Of a stretch of 64,000 bases of DNA, positions 1 through 10,983 are shown piece by piece. The translations under genes and the position numbers were made by a program. The stretch lies in contig JAJEKV010000025.1 of NCBI GenBank assembly GCA_021234155.1, positions 15,302,253 through 15,366,252 on the forward strand, read 5' to 3'. The DNA comes from Isoetes taiwanensis. Taxonomy: Eukaryota > Streptophyta > Lycopodiopsida > Isoetales > Isoetaceae. Within the stretch, counting starts at the first letter, position 1; each line of letters starts with the position of its first letter. Under the pieces are notes generated by a model, which saw only the letters and a list, made by a program, of their open reading frames with translations, searched no databases and was not told the DNA's origin.

Positions 1-1355
1 CTTTTTAGAGGTAACCTATATTTGTTCAGTTTTTTGAAGTCCATTGATTCTTCCCTGGTGGCTATGATACGAAGGGGGTTTTCTGAGTGTATGCATTCGG
101 GGTTGCTGCCATTTATGGATCCATGCTTGCTTGGTGTGCCTAGGTTTCATTTTTCTTGATCTTGGATTATACCGGCAACTGGGTAAACAATCTGTTCAGG
201 CTTTTGCCGCCTCTAGAAGGCTATGATTCTCCTAGATCCTGTTGAAATGCAAGATCGGGGGAATGTCTTGGGTGGCAGTATTATCATTTTTCGCTAGTGC
301 TTTTTTTGGGACGCTCATTTGGCAAGTATGTCATTAGTGCTTGTTTTGAAGGCATGCAGCGATTGATTTTCATAGATGCTATTAAAAACTCAGCGTCTTC
401 TTGTGGAGCAGTGGTATCTGTGGTCCTTAATAAAAAAGCTTGGTGTTCAGTCGGATTCGTGCAGTTACTTATGCCAAATATGCTGTAGCTGGATATATTA
501 TGCAACATCCTGGAGTTCCGGGTATGCCTTGTGAATCACACAAAAGGTTTTGCAAATTACATGTACCTTTGTCTTGACCGGTATCTTTGTCTTACGCTTG
601 GCGGGAAAACTAGACAAAGGTTCATCTTGGCGCACAAGACTCAAAAGTGCATGTTAGATTTGGGAAGGTAAGCCTTGCCTTGTTGGAAGAGAATATAACC
701 TTCTGCATGTTTTTTATTGATTATTTAACACAAGTTGGCAAGTTAGCGTTGGAGAAGAAACCCTTCACCAGAATCTTGCTGCCATCAATGAGAGTTCATC
801 TTAAAGACATGAACATTTGTGATGTGAGGTTATCTCTACCATTAATATTAGAATATGCATCATGGGCCTCAAGAGCTTGGTATCTTGTGTTACATTTCAT
901 TCAATAATATCATAAAGTTGATAATATTGTCTCTTTGTCTACAATTAAGAATATATGTTCATAAGAAAGACACAATATGAAAATGTTGCACTGACATTAG
1001 TTATTGCAATTACAAAGCAAAAAAAAAACAATAGGCCTTTCTCAAAACAATAGACCTTGAAACCACATTGACATGTTTGGATAACATCGGGTATAACAAT
1101 CGAAGGAGAAATACCAAGAGTAGGTTCTTACCCGGTTGCTCATGCGGTTGGTCTTTAAGTAGACATGAAGGTTTGTCTGGCACAACAACAATTCTGAAGC
1201 TAGGGCCATTAATGGTCAAGTTGGTTTTATGGCAAGGCACATTGCCTATAAATACAAAATCCTTTTGTATGAGGAAATGCAGTCGAGTGTCTAAGGTACT
1301 TATCGGGTTCTCATGTCATGATTGGGAATATAAATATGAGCCTTTATTTCCACCT
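1..1355. other. Stretch without a recognisable gene
   Basis: I see no conserved domain here. Short open frames exist (for example 647-907 on the plus strand) but they show no motif, no codon pattern and no splice context that I recognise. The base composition is AT-rich and unremarkable. Confidence 0.5.
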
Positions 1356-1580
1356 AGAAGTTACTATAAAAAAATATTTTTGTAACTTAGATGTGTGATT
1401 TACTTGCAAGATATCCAGACCAAGTAACATAGCGTTGTGTTGTTTGAGCTCTTTGAACAAGCAACCCAAAAGTTACTATAAAATTATTTTTTGGTAAATT
1501 AAATGTAATTTATTTGTAAGATATCCAGACTAAGGTAACATAGCATTGTTTGAGAGTGGAACCTTTGAACAAGGTACGCG
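1356..1580. repeat. Tandem duplication of about 110 bp
   Basis: Two diverged copies lie head to tail, roughly 1360-1471 and 1472-1580. Both begin with AGTTACTATAAAA, share AAGATATCCAGAC in the middle and end near TTTGAACAAG. They differ by scattered substitutions and small indels, so the duplication is old. No function is visible. Confidence 0.75.
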
Positions 1581-1799
1581 TTGTTTACAAAAGAAAGTAC
1601 AATTTGGAAGCATTTAAGGAACATTTTCCTTTCTCTTTGGTGAATTGAAATAGAGAGTTAAATGAATTCAAGAGCTATATGAATTCAAGAGCAAGATACT
1701 CATATATAGTATATAGATTGTGAAAACATGAGTTCACGGTTTGATTTAGCTACTTCACCTTTGTTTGGTTTCAAAGTTCAGAAGAAGCTAGAGGGCAAC

Positions 1800-2715
1800 C
1801 CTCCGTCTAGTTCTATTGAAGCACCTTGTTTTTTTGTTCTTTTATTAGTTTTTTCTTTTGTTTGGTTTTTCAAAGTTCATTGATTCTATTGTCATCTTTC
1901 CAAAGTGTTTCCTTCATTTCCTTCTTCTGTCTTCTTTTCCTATCGAGATATATTTTAATGTTGGCTCCTTTTTATCTTATGTTGATATTATCATTACATC
2001 AATAGCTTCATTTTTCTCCCTTGGTTCCCTTGACTTGTTGCTCATTTTTTCTATTTCTTTGTCGGTTTGATGTCATGGTATTTTTATTGGACGTAGTATT
2101 AGTGGGTGCATTAATTACATTTAAATTTGTGCTTTATTATTGTTGTTGTTTTGGTTTGCCATATAAATTGGATTTGTTGTTTTTATCCCAACAATTTCCT
2201 TTCCAATATTTTATTGCATTGTTCTATGGTTCGCTTTATGTATTTCGTTATTCAATACCTGCTGCTATAGTTCCTTTCCCCATCTTTCACCGCATTGTTC
2301 CATTTGTTCGGTTTATGCACTTCATGGTTCCGATACTCGCATTCTTCACTTCCTGTTTTTGCCTCATTTCCATTATTCTCATTACCTTTATTGTCTCATT
2401 ACTCCTTTGTCACTTTTGCACTCTGTTGTTTTTATTTTCTAGCATTCCTTACTTGCTCCTCTTTCCTCGTTCTTCTTCTTTTTCCATGTTCCTCATCAGC
2501 TTCTTATTGGTGCATTTTGTTCATTTTGCATTGATCCTGGTCGACTCAATTCTTCCTTTGGTGGCTTCATTTCATATATTCATCTCCTTACCTTTATCTA
2601 TGCATTATGTTTCAAGTTTTGTTGCATTGACTCTTATAGACTCATTTTTTCCTTCGGCCGGTTTTAAGCTTAACACAACCTTTCTTCGGGATCCGAGTTC
2701 CACCCGGTAACGTAA
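1800..2715. other. T/C-rich low-complexity stretch
   Basis: The plus strand is strongly pyrimidine-rich. This produces a 229-codon open frame (2021-2710) made almost only of Phe, Leu, Ser, Ile and Val, which is what T-rich DNA encodes by chance. I do not regard it as a membrane protein gene. The stretch runs directly into a LINE fragment. Confidence 0.55.
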
Positions 2716-2755
2716 GCTCATTTGGCGTGCCAGATATTCGGTCGGAGACGATGGA

Positions 2756-3240
2756 ATGAGTGCAATGGTTACAGCATTGGCTAGGGTAAAACAGTTTGTG
2801 AAAGAATGGGGGAGGCAAAAGGCTTTGGCTCAACGTCGAAGCTTGGATGCCTTATATCTTGAATCGGAGTCTCTTAGAGGGCGGGGTCTCGATGGCTTGC
2901 ATGAGCGGCAGGTGCTTCGTCGGATCGAGGTTGAGGAGGAGGCTAAAAGTGTCACGAGCCAGGGTCAAAAGCGGGTTTGGCGTGGTTGAAGCGGTGGACA
3001 CTTGCTCTCAAGTCTTTTTCCGAGCAGCCCGCCAGAAGAAGTATGCAGCAGCCATGGCGGACATAGTTACACCCCAGGAAGTGTTGTTGCAGCAACCAGA
3101 TGCTATCAAGGCCTTGTAGCAGTGCACTATGAAACATTTTTCAAAGGAGCGCTTCCCTCACGCGAGTGTTTTTCAAAATTGGTGTCTGGCCAAGGTTTAT
3201 CGCCAAGAATCTCAGGGCTTCTACATTTCATGTTTGTTTG
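2756..3240 (+). pseudogene. LINE fragment, linker between endonuclease and reverse transcriptase
   Basis: Three overlapping plus-strand frames read, in order, a charged helical stretch (LARVKQFVKEWGRQKALAQ, then HERQVLRRIEVEEEAK), then DTCSQVFFRAARQKKYAAA, then VAVHYETFFKGALPSRECF. This order matches the segment before the RT of plant L1-type LINEs: a basic/acidic helix, the 'WL..GD.cSk.FF...R.kk' signature, and the 'hY..LF' signature. Frame changes near 2960 and 3050 break it. It may be a 5' piece of the same family as the LINE at 23.4-25.6 kb, which begins just after this segment. No endonuclease or RT core follows, so it is a relic. Confidence 0.6.
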
Positions 3241-4029
3241 GTTTCTTGTTTATTCAAATTTGACATGTTGACCCCATAATCGTTTTATCATAATCCTTCA
3301 ATCCTGCTGCCTTTTGTCTATCAGTTTGACCTCGGCTGCTTTTGCGTCCATTCAAGTCCTCCTATTCCATTTGTTCTATTGCTCCATCTTATTTGACACG
3401 CCTCATTGACTCTATCCATCCATCGCGTTCTGATATCGTTGGAGGTTTTGACATGCTATGGGCTCCGTTCACATTGCAGCTTTTGGATCAGTTAGTTATC
3501 CATTGCTTTTAATGTTCTTTGATTGGTTTTTGAGTTTTTCAATTATACTCCATCAGATCTTCTGATCCATTCTTGCTGTATCCTGTATTTTTTCCCTTCA
3601 TTGTTTTTTTCCCCTTAATCGGGTCAGAGTTTTCCCTTATCGTTGTTCTCCATTGATCCATAGCTGAATCTGGTTTCCCGCCAATCAAGTTGTGTTGTTT
3701 GTCCTATTTTCTATCCTCTTGTTTTGGCATTGTGGGCTTACGCAATCTTCCTTTGTAACCGATTGCCCTTGGTTTGTGTGTCGCTTGCCAATTTTGCTTC
3801 ATTTTTTTTCTTCTCGATTGGGATTGCTTAGCTTACGCACAAAAAATCCTACCACATAATCGGTAGGAGTTTGCATATCCATCTGTTGACAATTCATAAA
3901 ATATGCATCGCACTTTCCTCAAGGGTAAAGCCAAGTACATCGTGGAGCATTAGAGGAAAATCTCCTATCTCTTGGGCCATCATGCGAACCTTCTAGCTAA
4001 GGGTGCTCAAAAAGCCTACACAACCTATA
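3241..4029. other. T-rich stretch without a gene
   Basis: Pyrimidine-rich sequence resembling the composition of 1800-2715. It has many in-frame stops, and no domain or repeat structure was recognised. Confidence 0.45.
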
Positions 4030-4235
4030 GGGAACATCACTTTTGAGCAATACATACAATAGTTTGCCCGACTCTCGAGGAGGCTCAAGCAACAATACCC
4101 ACCGATATAGGTCGTATTTGGAAATCAGAGAGGAAGATATTATCCAAGGCCTACAATGTCTTGCCAATGGGAAGGTATCAGACTTAGACGATGCTCAACC
4201 GCCTAATCATGTGTCAAGGGCCTTGGCGGCTTAGG
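4030..4235 (+). pseudogene. Possible LINE RT N-terminal fragment
   Basis: The short plus frame contains LEIREEDIIQGLQCLANGKV followed by SDLDD. It resembles the start of non-LTR reverse transcriptase domains, where an acidic 'eEi..al..l..GKapG.Dgi' helix precedes the core. Only about 35 residues are comparable and nothing else of the RT follows, so this is a weak call and could be chance. Confidence 0.35.
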
Positions 4236-5122
4236 ATAGGAGACTTGTTCGATTGTAGAGGGATCCATGGTATCACCGGATCTACCGGAGATCCATAGCA
4301 AGCTAGGCCTAATACTTTGCCACTACGAGAGGTCAAGGTAGAAGATAGGGCGTCCCCATCCAAGGATTGTAAGTGGCATTACCGCTCATGAAAGCACATG
4401 ACCCACACACCATAATGTAATCAATGTCTATCCTTCTTGATGCAACATGAAACAATGGTGAAAAGTGCCTTGAAGATGTAATAAACATATTTTTGATATT
4501 GATGCCTAGATTATCTTATAGTCTATTTTATTGAACTAGCTGCCAAAGACAAGCTCTATGCCTTTGGCATAACCGATTGCACATCTTGCAAAAGTGTGTT
4601 TGCGGTTGACACTTGTTTCTAATACATTCTAGAAGAAAATTCACAAAGATGTCAATAAATAAAAGTGTCATAATCTTTTAAACTCAAATCAGAGTGTTAA
4701 AAAAAGAAGAAGAGAATTTAAGTGCTTAAAACAAGCGTGGAATGCGCTCAAATGTGACTAAGCTTTTCTATCACGATAACCTCTCTTTGCAACTAACCAC
4801 ATACTATTTTTAATTGTAACAAGCTATATTACAGTGGGGGTGAAGAACTATACCCGAAGCAATCAATACATCTCCGGATCATAGCTCCCTAGAGTGTCTT
4901 GGGCACTAGAAAGATGACTTTCAGAAGATGGCCAAGCTCCTTGCATGCCTCCGGAATAGTCATTCTGCGAAATAGGTTCATTAACAAGCGAATGGCTTTT
5001 TGTTCCTTATAGTTCTTCCTAGCTCAAGGCACATTGGCTTCCTCAATTTTGGGAATGCCTATCTTTTTCCCAAAATTCATATAACGATTCGGTCTTGAAG
5101 AAGGGGACAAACACCTCTAAGA
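4236..5122. other. Stretch without a recognisable gene
   Basis: Mixed composition with no long open frame. No domain, repeat or RNA structure was recognised. Confidence 0.45.
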
Positions 5123-5185
5123 GCCCATTACCTCGGATAAAGGGGCAAGCCGGAGGGCCGAGCCCGTTTATCCGAGGTAATGGGC
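5123..5185. repeat. Perfect 19-bp inverted repeat (hairpin)
   Basis: The left arm GCCCATTACCTCGGATAAA (5123-5141) is an exact reverse complement of the right arm (5167-5185). They are separated by a 25-base GC-rich loop. Such a stem would be very stable. It is the first of several hairpins between 5.1 and 6.9 kb. Confidence 0.85.
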
Positions 5186-5549
5186 GGCAGTATGTTTATT
5201 CCCCTGCTTAAGGCGGGCAAAAGTTTGCCTCATCCATAGCTAGGATCGAGCTTCCATAGCTCGGTTATCCGCGACCGGCGAGGGCCATAGATGGGTTATC
5301 GGTCCAAAGCTTCGATAATCAAGTCTAGCATAGATTGTCAGCATCCGTGGTTGAATCGAGGCAAAAATCCCTCCGGCTGAATGGAGAAGCGTTGCAATAC
5401 TTTGCTCCTTTCCCGTTTCCACTTATGCGTTATGCCCTATCATAGGGCAGCAATCAACGACGGGGATGCGTTGATCTAAAAGCATCTTGCGGTTAAGAGG
5501 AGGATAACCCTCCTCTTGAGATTATTACGATAGATAACCCTAGAGGCAT

Positions 5550-5594
5550 GGCAAAATAACCCCTCGAGAGGAAGGCAGGAGAGGGTTATTTGCC
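5550..5594. repeat. Imperfect inverted repeat
   Basis: Left arm GGCAAAATAACCCCTC (5550-5565) pairs with right arm GAGGGTTATTTGCC (5581-5594), with about two bulged bases and a short purine-rich loop. The right arm is followed by ATAATG, as is the spacer of the hairpin at 6692-6758, so the two may be related. Confidence 0.6.
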
Positions 5595-5599
5595 ATAAT

Positions 5600-6690
5600 G
5601 ATCGAGGGGAGGGTTGGCCTCTTTTACCGGCCGGTTCCTGGAGATTTTAATCCACGGCCATTAAATGTAGTTCAATTATTAGGCATAATGTGACATTTTC
5701 ATTTTGTTTATCATGATAAGCGGGCTGGTCATTCTAGGGTATTGATTCACAAACAAATTGCAATTTCAATTCCACGTCTTCAGCATTGCATTACGGACCA
5801 TGAGGCTGCGGTTCACGCATAGAGTTGCTAATTCCTATACAATGGCACCGAAAGATCATTGATGATCAAAATGCAAGCGTAAACATAGGAAAAAACTTTA
5901 TTGCGAAACTCTACTTCTAGAATCGCGGCAAATCTTTGCTTGGGACATCCACATAAATCGATTCATCTCAACAATCATCCCGCGAAACCAAGTTCAACTC
6001 CAATCAATCGATTTTGCCCAAATATATCGAGCTTAGAGAAGAAGCGCTTTTATGGTACGATTGCTATTGCACATTTATGGAGAATTCAAGTAAGGAGATC
6101 AAATGGGCTAAAGGTCTATTCAAGAAAGCTTTTCACATATTTCTTATTGCAAATACAAGAGCTGGCTATGGTGCAATAGAACAAAAGCTTTTCTTTAGCC
6201 AGAATGGAGCATGCCCCCTTTTCCCCTGTGCTAGCCTCTATTGTTTTCTCCAACTCCTTCATGGGAAGATCCCCTGTTAATAGCATTATTTTCCTGTTAA
6301 AAAGCAGCGATTCAATAATGAGAACATGCTTAGAAAGACTCAGAGAAAGGCATAATGCATCAGAGGGCTTCAATGCACAGCCATAAGCAAGCAAAGATCA
6401 CTAAATGTAAAATCATATAAAACGCAGCATTGAATCATGAATCCAGTCAAGAATCATGCAGTCAAGTATGCAAGCACATAAGAAAACACTAGCAAATGCA
6501 TGTTCCTCTATGAATCTCCCTCCATCGCCATCAGATCTTCTCAGGCGCCAATTTTTCCAGCCGTGCTCTCCACAAAGTAAGCTAATCTCCGCAGAAGTAA
6601 ACTTATCGAATCGATCCAGTAGCCCCTTTGCCCAGACACAAATTCTTTATCCAAGGTTAAAGTGCAAAATCTCCTCGAAAGCTGCCGGTT
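5600..6690. other. Stretch without a recognisable gene
   Basis: Several short frames overlap on both strands (5901-6394), but none shows a domain or a plausible gene structure. Confidence 0.4.
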
Positions 6691-6691
6691 A

Positions 6692-6758
6692 AAGGGTTAA
6701 ACCCCCTTGCTCTATTTGGAGATTATTTGCCATAATGGCCTGCAAGGGTTTAACCCTT
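6692..6758. repeat. Inverted repeat with TTATTTGCCATAATG spacer
   Basis: AAGGGTTAAACCCCCTTGC (6692-6710) faces GCAAGGGTTTAACCCTT (6742-6758), a near-perfect stem. The spacer holds TTATTTGCCATAATGG, also found beside the hairpin at 5550-5594. Downstream to about 6870, the motif GATAATC or its complement recurs (near 6780, 6800, 6828 and 6850). Confidence 0.7.
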
Positions 6759-6869
6759 CTTCTTAAATCATCGGTGGAGGCGATTATCACCATGGATCGA
6801 TAATCTCCTCAATCTCGGTGGTGGCCTTGATAATCTTTCGGGGCGATGGATTATCGGAAATAACCTTCC

Positions 6870-7819
6870 ATCGCCAAGATGCCGATTTAACTTGGTGGAG
6901 ATTGATGCGATCGGATGTCGACGAGGGCCATTCACAAACATGAGAAAATGCGGACTAACTAATCTGACCATAGTAGTTCAAAAATTTCCGGCGGGAAAAA
7001 AAATAGAATTCTAGTGATGATCTAATCTAATGGTCATAAAAAATACATAAAAGTTGGGGTAAAAAAGAAATTGGGGCCTACGCATGACCAATCACGTTAG
7101 CCATGTGGACAATCTTCTTTTTAAATCTAATGTTAAGCAAAATAAAGAGCGGCGGCGTGACGGATCTCTTCTGCCGCTTACTCCGGTGCTCTCAGTTTTC
7201 ACCCAAAGATTACAGATGTTTCACCCAAAGACATACGCATGTTTCACCCGCATTACGAGTGTTTCACCTATCATTCTCGACCTAGGCCTGAATTTCTTTT
7301 ACCCCAACTTCCGTTTCAAAGAATCACCTGCTGCTTCAAATTACGGGGTGTCGGTGATTGCCTCCGCCGGCGCGCATCGGCATCGCCTTCCACCTAATTT
7401 CGGCAAAGAGGATTCTTGTATACATAAAATGGTCATTCAAAAGGAACCCGTCGGGGCTGTGACCTTCAAGATGGGGTGGAATGTATACCTTTGTGGCGGT
7501 CATCTATGGCCTACACCGCAAGGAAGAGCGGCATCCCAATCGCGCTCAAGCAGTGGGCTCCACTTCATCGTCCGGGGTTGTGAGATTTTGTCTATGCATT
7601 TTCAGCATAGTTCTAGTAATACGAACTATAGAGCAGATCTGTTCAAGTATAGTCGTGCTTGATTTTGCTGATGTTTATTATATATGCTTTTGAATGTTTT
7701 GAAGAAACTTGACGTGGGATATACATTTTATGCCGATTCGATCCGTTTACGTTGGGATTCCTTCTAAGTCACTCGATTGCGCATCTTCATAAACAAAAAT
7801 CACATCTTGCTTAAGCGTC
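6870..7819. other. Stretch with one unrecognised 192-codon frame
   Basis: A plus frame runs from 7084 to 7662 without a stop. I recognise no domain in it. Part of it is a short repeat (TGTTTCACCC at about 7217, 7240 and similar at 7260). Without homologues it could be chance, so I do not call a gene. Confidence 0.35.
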
Positions 7820-10800
7820 AAAGACTAGTCTAGACCGGTAAAAAGTTGGTTTCTGACATCGCGTGGCTGGTTTACCGGATTCTTGTCTAAAGCCCTACGG
7901 TCTAGGATGCCCAAAAGTCATATGTGGCGGTGACACTAATTTGGTGACGCTAGGTTGGCTGATGCCCCTAGAGTTGCCCCTAGGATCAGAAAACTTCCTC
8001 AAGGTGGGATTTAATCACGCCTACACAAAGTGTGCATGTATGGCCAAAGTTTTGCCCAACGGATGTGTGGTGAGTTGGTATAGGCCTAGTAATGCCAAAA
8101 TAAATGTGCACTTGGTGGGGTTCAAACTCGGCGGTGTATGTTTATATTTGGGAGTTGGATTCTTGGGGTTATCGGCCATGATCCCGGCGTGGTAAAACTT
8201 AAAAGCCTATACATGTCCTCCACTTTGCTTTTCGTTAGCGATGGGACAAAAACTAGCTAGTCTGTCAAAAAAGAAAAAAAGTTGGTTTCTGATTACTATG
8301 GCTGGTTTCTTGGTTCTTTGTCTAAAGCCCTCGGGTCCTAGGATGCCCAAAAGTCATATGTGGCAAAAGGCACTAGGCTGGTGGCGCTAGGTTCGGCGAT
8401 GCCCCTAGAGTTGCCCCTAGGATCCGAAAAACTTCCTCAAGGTGGGATTTAATCTGCCTACAAAGTGTGCATGTATGGCCAAAGTTTTGCCCAGCGGATG
8501 TGTGGTGAGTTGGTATAGGCCTAGTAATGCCAAAATAAATGTGCACTTGGTGGGGGTTTCAAACCCGACCCGAAGGTATGTTTATATTTGGGGAGTTGTG
8601 GGGGTTATCGGCCATGATCCCCAGATATGTGGTCATGTCCTCCACTTTGGTACGCTTTCCGTTGGCGGGGACAAAAACTAGCTAGTCAGTGAAAAAGACT
8701 AGTCTAGACCGGTAAAAGTTGGTTTACAAATTATTGTGGCTGGTTTTTGGTTCTTGTCTAAAGCCCCCGGTCCTAGGATGCCCAAAAGTCATCGTGGCGG
8801 AAGCAAAGACTATTTTGGTGGCGCTAGGTTGGCGATGCCCCTAGAGTTGCCCAAGGTGGGATTTAATCCTGCCTACAAAGTGTGCATGTATGGCCAAAGT
8901 TTTGCCCAACCGGATGTGTGGTGAGTTGGTATAGGCCTAGTAATGCCAAAATAAATGTGCACTTGGTGGGGGTTCAAAGCGGCGGTGTATGTTTTATATT
9001 TGGGAGTTAGTTCTTCGGGGTTATACGGCCATGATCCCGGCGTGGTAGAACTTAAAAGCCTATACATGTCCTCCACTTTGGCTGCTTTCGTTGGCGTTGG
9101 GACAAAAACTAGCTAGTCACGTCCAAAAGACTAGTCTAGACCGATAAAAGTTGGTTTTCTGATGACATTGGCTGGTTTTCTCGGTTCTTGTCTAAAAACC
9201 CTCGGGTCCTAGGATGCCCAAAAACGTCATATGTGGCGGTGACGCACTAGGCTGGTGACGCTAGGTTGGCGATGCCCCCTAGAGTTGCCCCTAGGATCGA
9301 AAACTTCCTCAAGGTGGGATTTAATCCACGCCTACAAAGTGTGCATGTATGGCCAAAGTTTTGCCCAGCGGATGTGTGGTGAGTTGGTATAGGCCTAGTA
9401 ATGCCAAAATAAATGTGCACTTGGGGTGGGGTTCAAACCCGCCGGTGTATGTTTATATTTGGGAGTTGGTTCTTGGGGTTATCTGGCCATGATCCCCGAG
9501 CGTGGTAGAACTTAAAAGCCCTATACATGTCCTCCACTTTGGTCGCTTTCGTTGGCTGAGGGACAAAAACTAGCTAGTGCATAAAAAGACTAGTCTAGAC
9601 CGAGAAAAAGTTGGTTTACGATTAATGTGGCTGGTTTCTTGGATTCTTGTCTAAAGCCCTCTGGTCCTAGGATGCCCAAAAGTCATACGCGTGGCGGCTG
9701 GCACTAGGCGGGTGGCGCTAAGTTCGCCCGATGCCCTTAGAGTTGCCCCTAGGATCCGAAAACTTCCCTCAAGGTGGGATTTAATCCTGCCTACAAAGTG
9801 TGCATGTATGGCCAAAGTTTTGCCCAACGGATGTGTGGTGAGTTGGTATAGGCCTAGTAATGCCAAAATAAATGTGCACTTGGTGAGGGGGTTCAAACAC
9901 GGCCGGTTTATGTTTAGATTTGGGAGTTGGTTCTTGGGGTTATCTGCCATGATCCCCGCGTGGTAGAACTTAAAAGCCTATACATGTCCTCCACTTTGGC
10001 TGCTCGTTGCTTGATGGGACAAAAACTAGCTAGTCAAAAAAGACTAGTCTAGACCGATAAAAGTTGGTTTCTGATTCGTGGCTGGTTTATCGATTTCTTG
10101 TCTAAAAACCCTCTGGTCCTAGGATGCCCAAAAAGTCATAATGGCAGGTGGCACTAGGTTGGTGACGCTAAGTTGGCCGATGCCCCTAGAGTTGCCCCTA
10201 GGATCCGAAAACTTCCTCAAGGTGGGATTTAATCCGCCTACAAAGTGTGCATGTATGGCCAAAGTTTTGCCCAATCCGGATGTGTGGTGAGTTGGTATAG
10301 GCCTAGTAATGCCAAAATAAATGTGCACTTGGTGGGGTTCAAACCGGGCGGTGTATGTTTATATTTGGGAGTTGGTTATGGGGTTATCGGCCATGATCCC
10401 GGCGTGGTAGAACTTAAAAGCCTATACATGTCCTCCACTTTCGTTCGTTGGCGATGGGACAAAACTAGCTAGTGCAGTAAAAAGACTAGTCTAGACCCAT
10501 CAAAAAGTTGGTTTTCTGATTCGTGGCTGGTTTTCGGGTTCTTGCTTCAAAGCCCTACGGTCCTAGGATGCCCGGAAAGTCATGCGTGGCCGGCGGCACT
10601 AGGGCCGATGACGCTAGCCCGGCGATGCCCCTCTGATTTGCCCCCTAGGATCCGAAAACTTTCCCTCAAGGTGGGATTTAATCCTGCCTACAAAGTGTGC
10701 ATGTATGGCCAAAGTTTTGCCCAACGGATGTGTGGTGAGTTGGTATAGGCCTAGTAATGCCAAAATAAATGTGCACTTGGTGGGGGTTCAAACCCAGACC

Positions 10801-10953
10801 GGTGTATGTTTATATTTGGGAGTTGGTTCTTGGGGTTATCTTGGCCATGATCCCCGACGTGGTAGAACTTAAAAGCCTATACATGTCCTCCACTTTGGCT
10901 GCTCATTGGCAGTGGGACAAAAACTAGCTAGTCTGTCAAAAGACTAGTCTAGA
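7820..10953. repeat. Tandem satellite, seven units of about 445 bp
   Basis: Seven head-to-tail units begin near 7820, 8265, 8695, 9125, 9585, 10037 and 10480. Most start AAAGACTAGTCTAGACC. A core of about 130 bp is almost invariant (GTGTGCATGTATGGCCAAAG, then GGTATAGGCCTAGTAATGCC, then AATGTGCACTTGG). Units end in GGGACAAAAACTAGCTAGTC. The final partial unit (from about 10939) stops at a Helitron end. Differences between units are not spread evenly: they cluster at a few CG-rich points (after TTTCTGA, after AGTCAT, after GTTCAAA, before TTGGCGA). The GGGGTTCAAACCC part resembles a pol III B box, but no convincing A box lies at tRNA-like spacing. Confidence 0.95.
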
Positions 10954-10983
10954 CCAGTAAAAGTGTGCCCGGCGTTGCCGGGC
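10954..10983 (-). other. Helitron 3' terminus with hairpin
   Basis: On the minus strand, stem GCCCGGC, loop AAC, stem GCCGGGC (10983 down to 10967) is followed by nine bases and CTGG (10957-10954), then T. The stem-loop matches the second Helitron end at 48311-48338, which has the same length and same AAC loop and differs at one compensated base pair. Confidence 0.8.

Noticed and set aside
2021-2710. 229-codon hydrophobic frame that looks like a multi-pass membrane protein
   Set aside because: The DNA is T/C-rich throughout and all frames give Phe/Leu/Ser. No charged loops or recognisable motif, so composition explains it.
8540-8570. tRNA gene or SINE in the satellite unit (GGGTTCAAACCC as T-arm)
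   Set aside because: No A box at the right distance and no cloverleaf could be folded.
7820-10953. CRISPR-like array
   Set aside because: Units are 445 bp, conserved over most of their length, and the DNA is plant nuclear.
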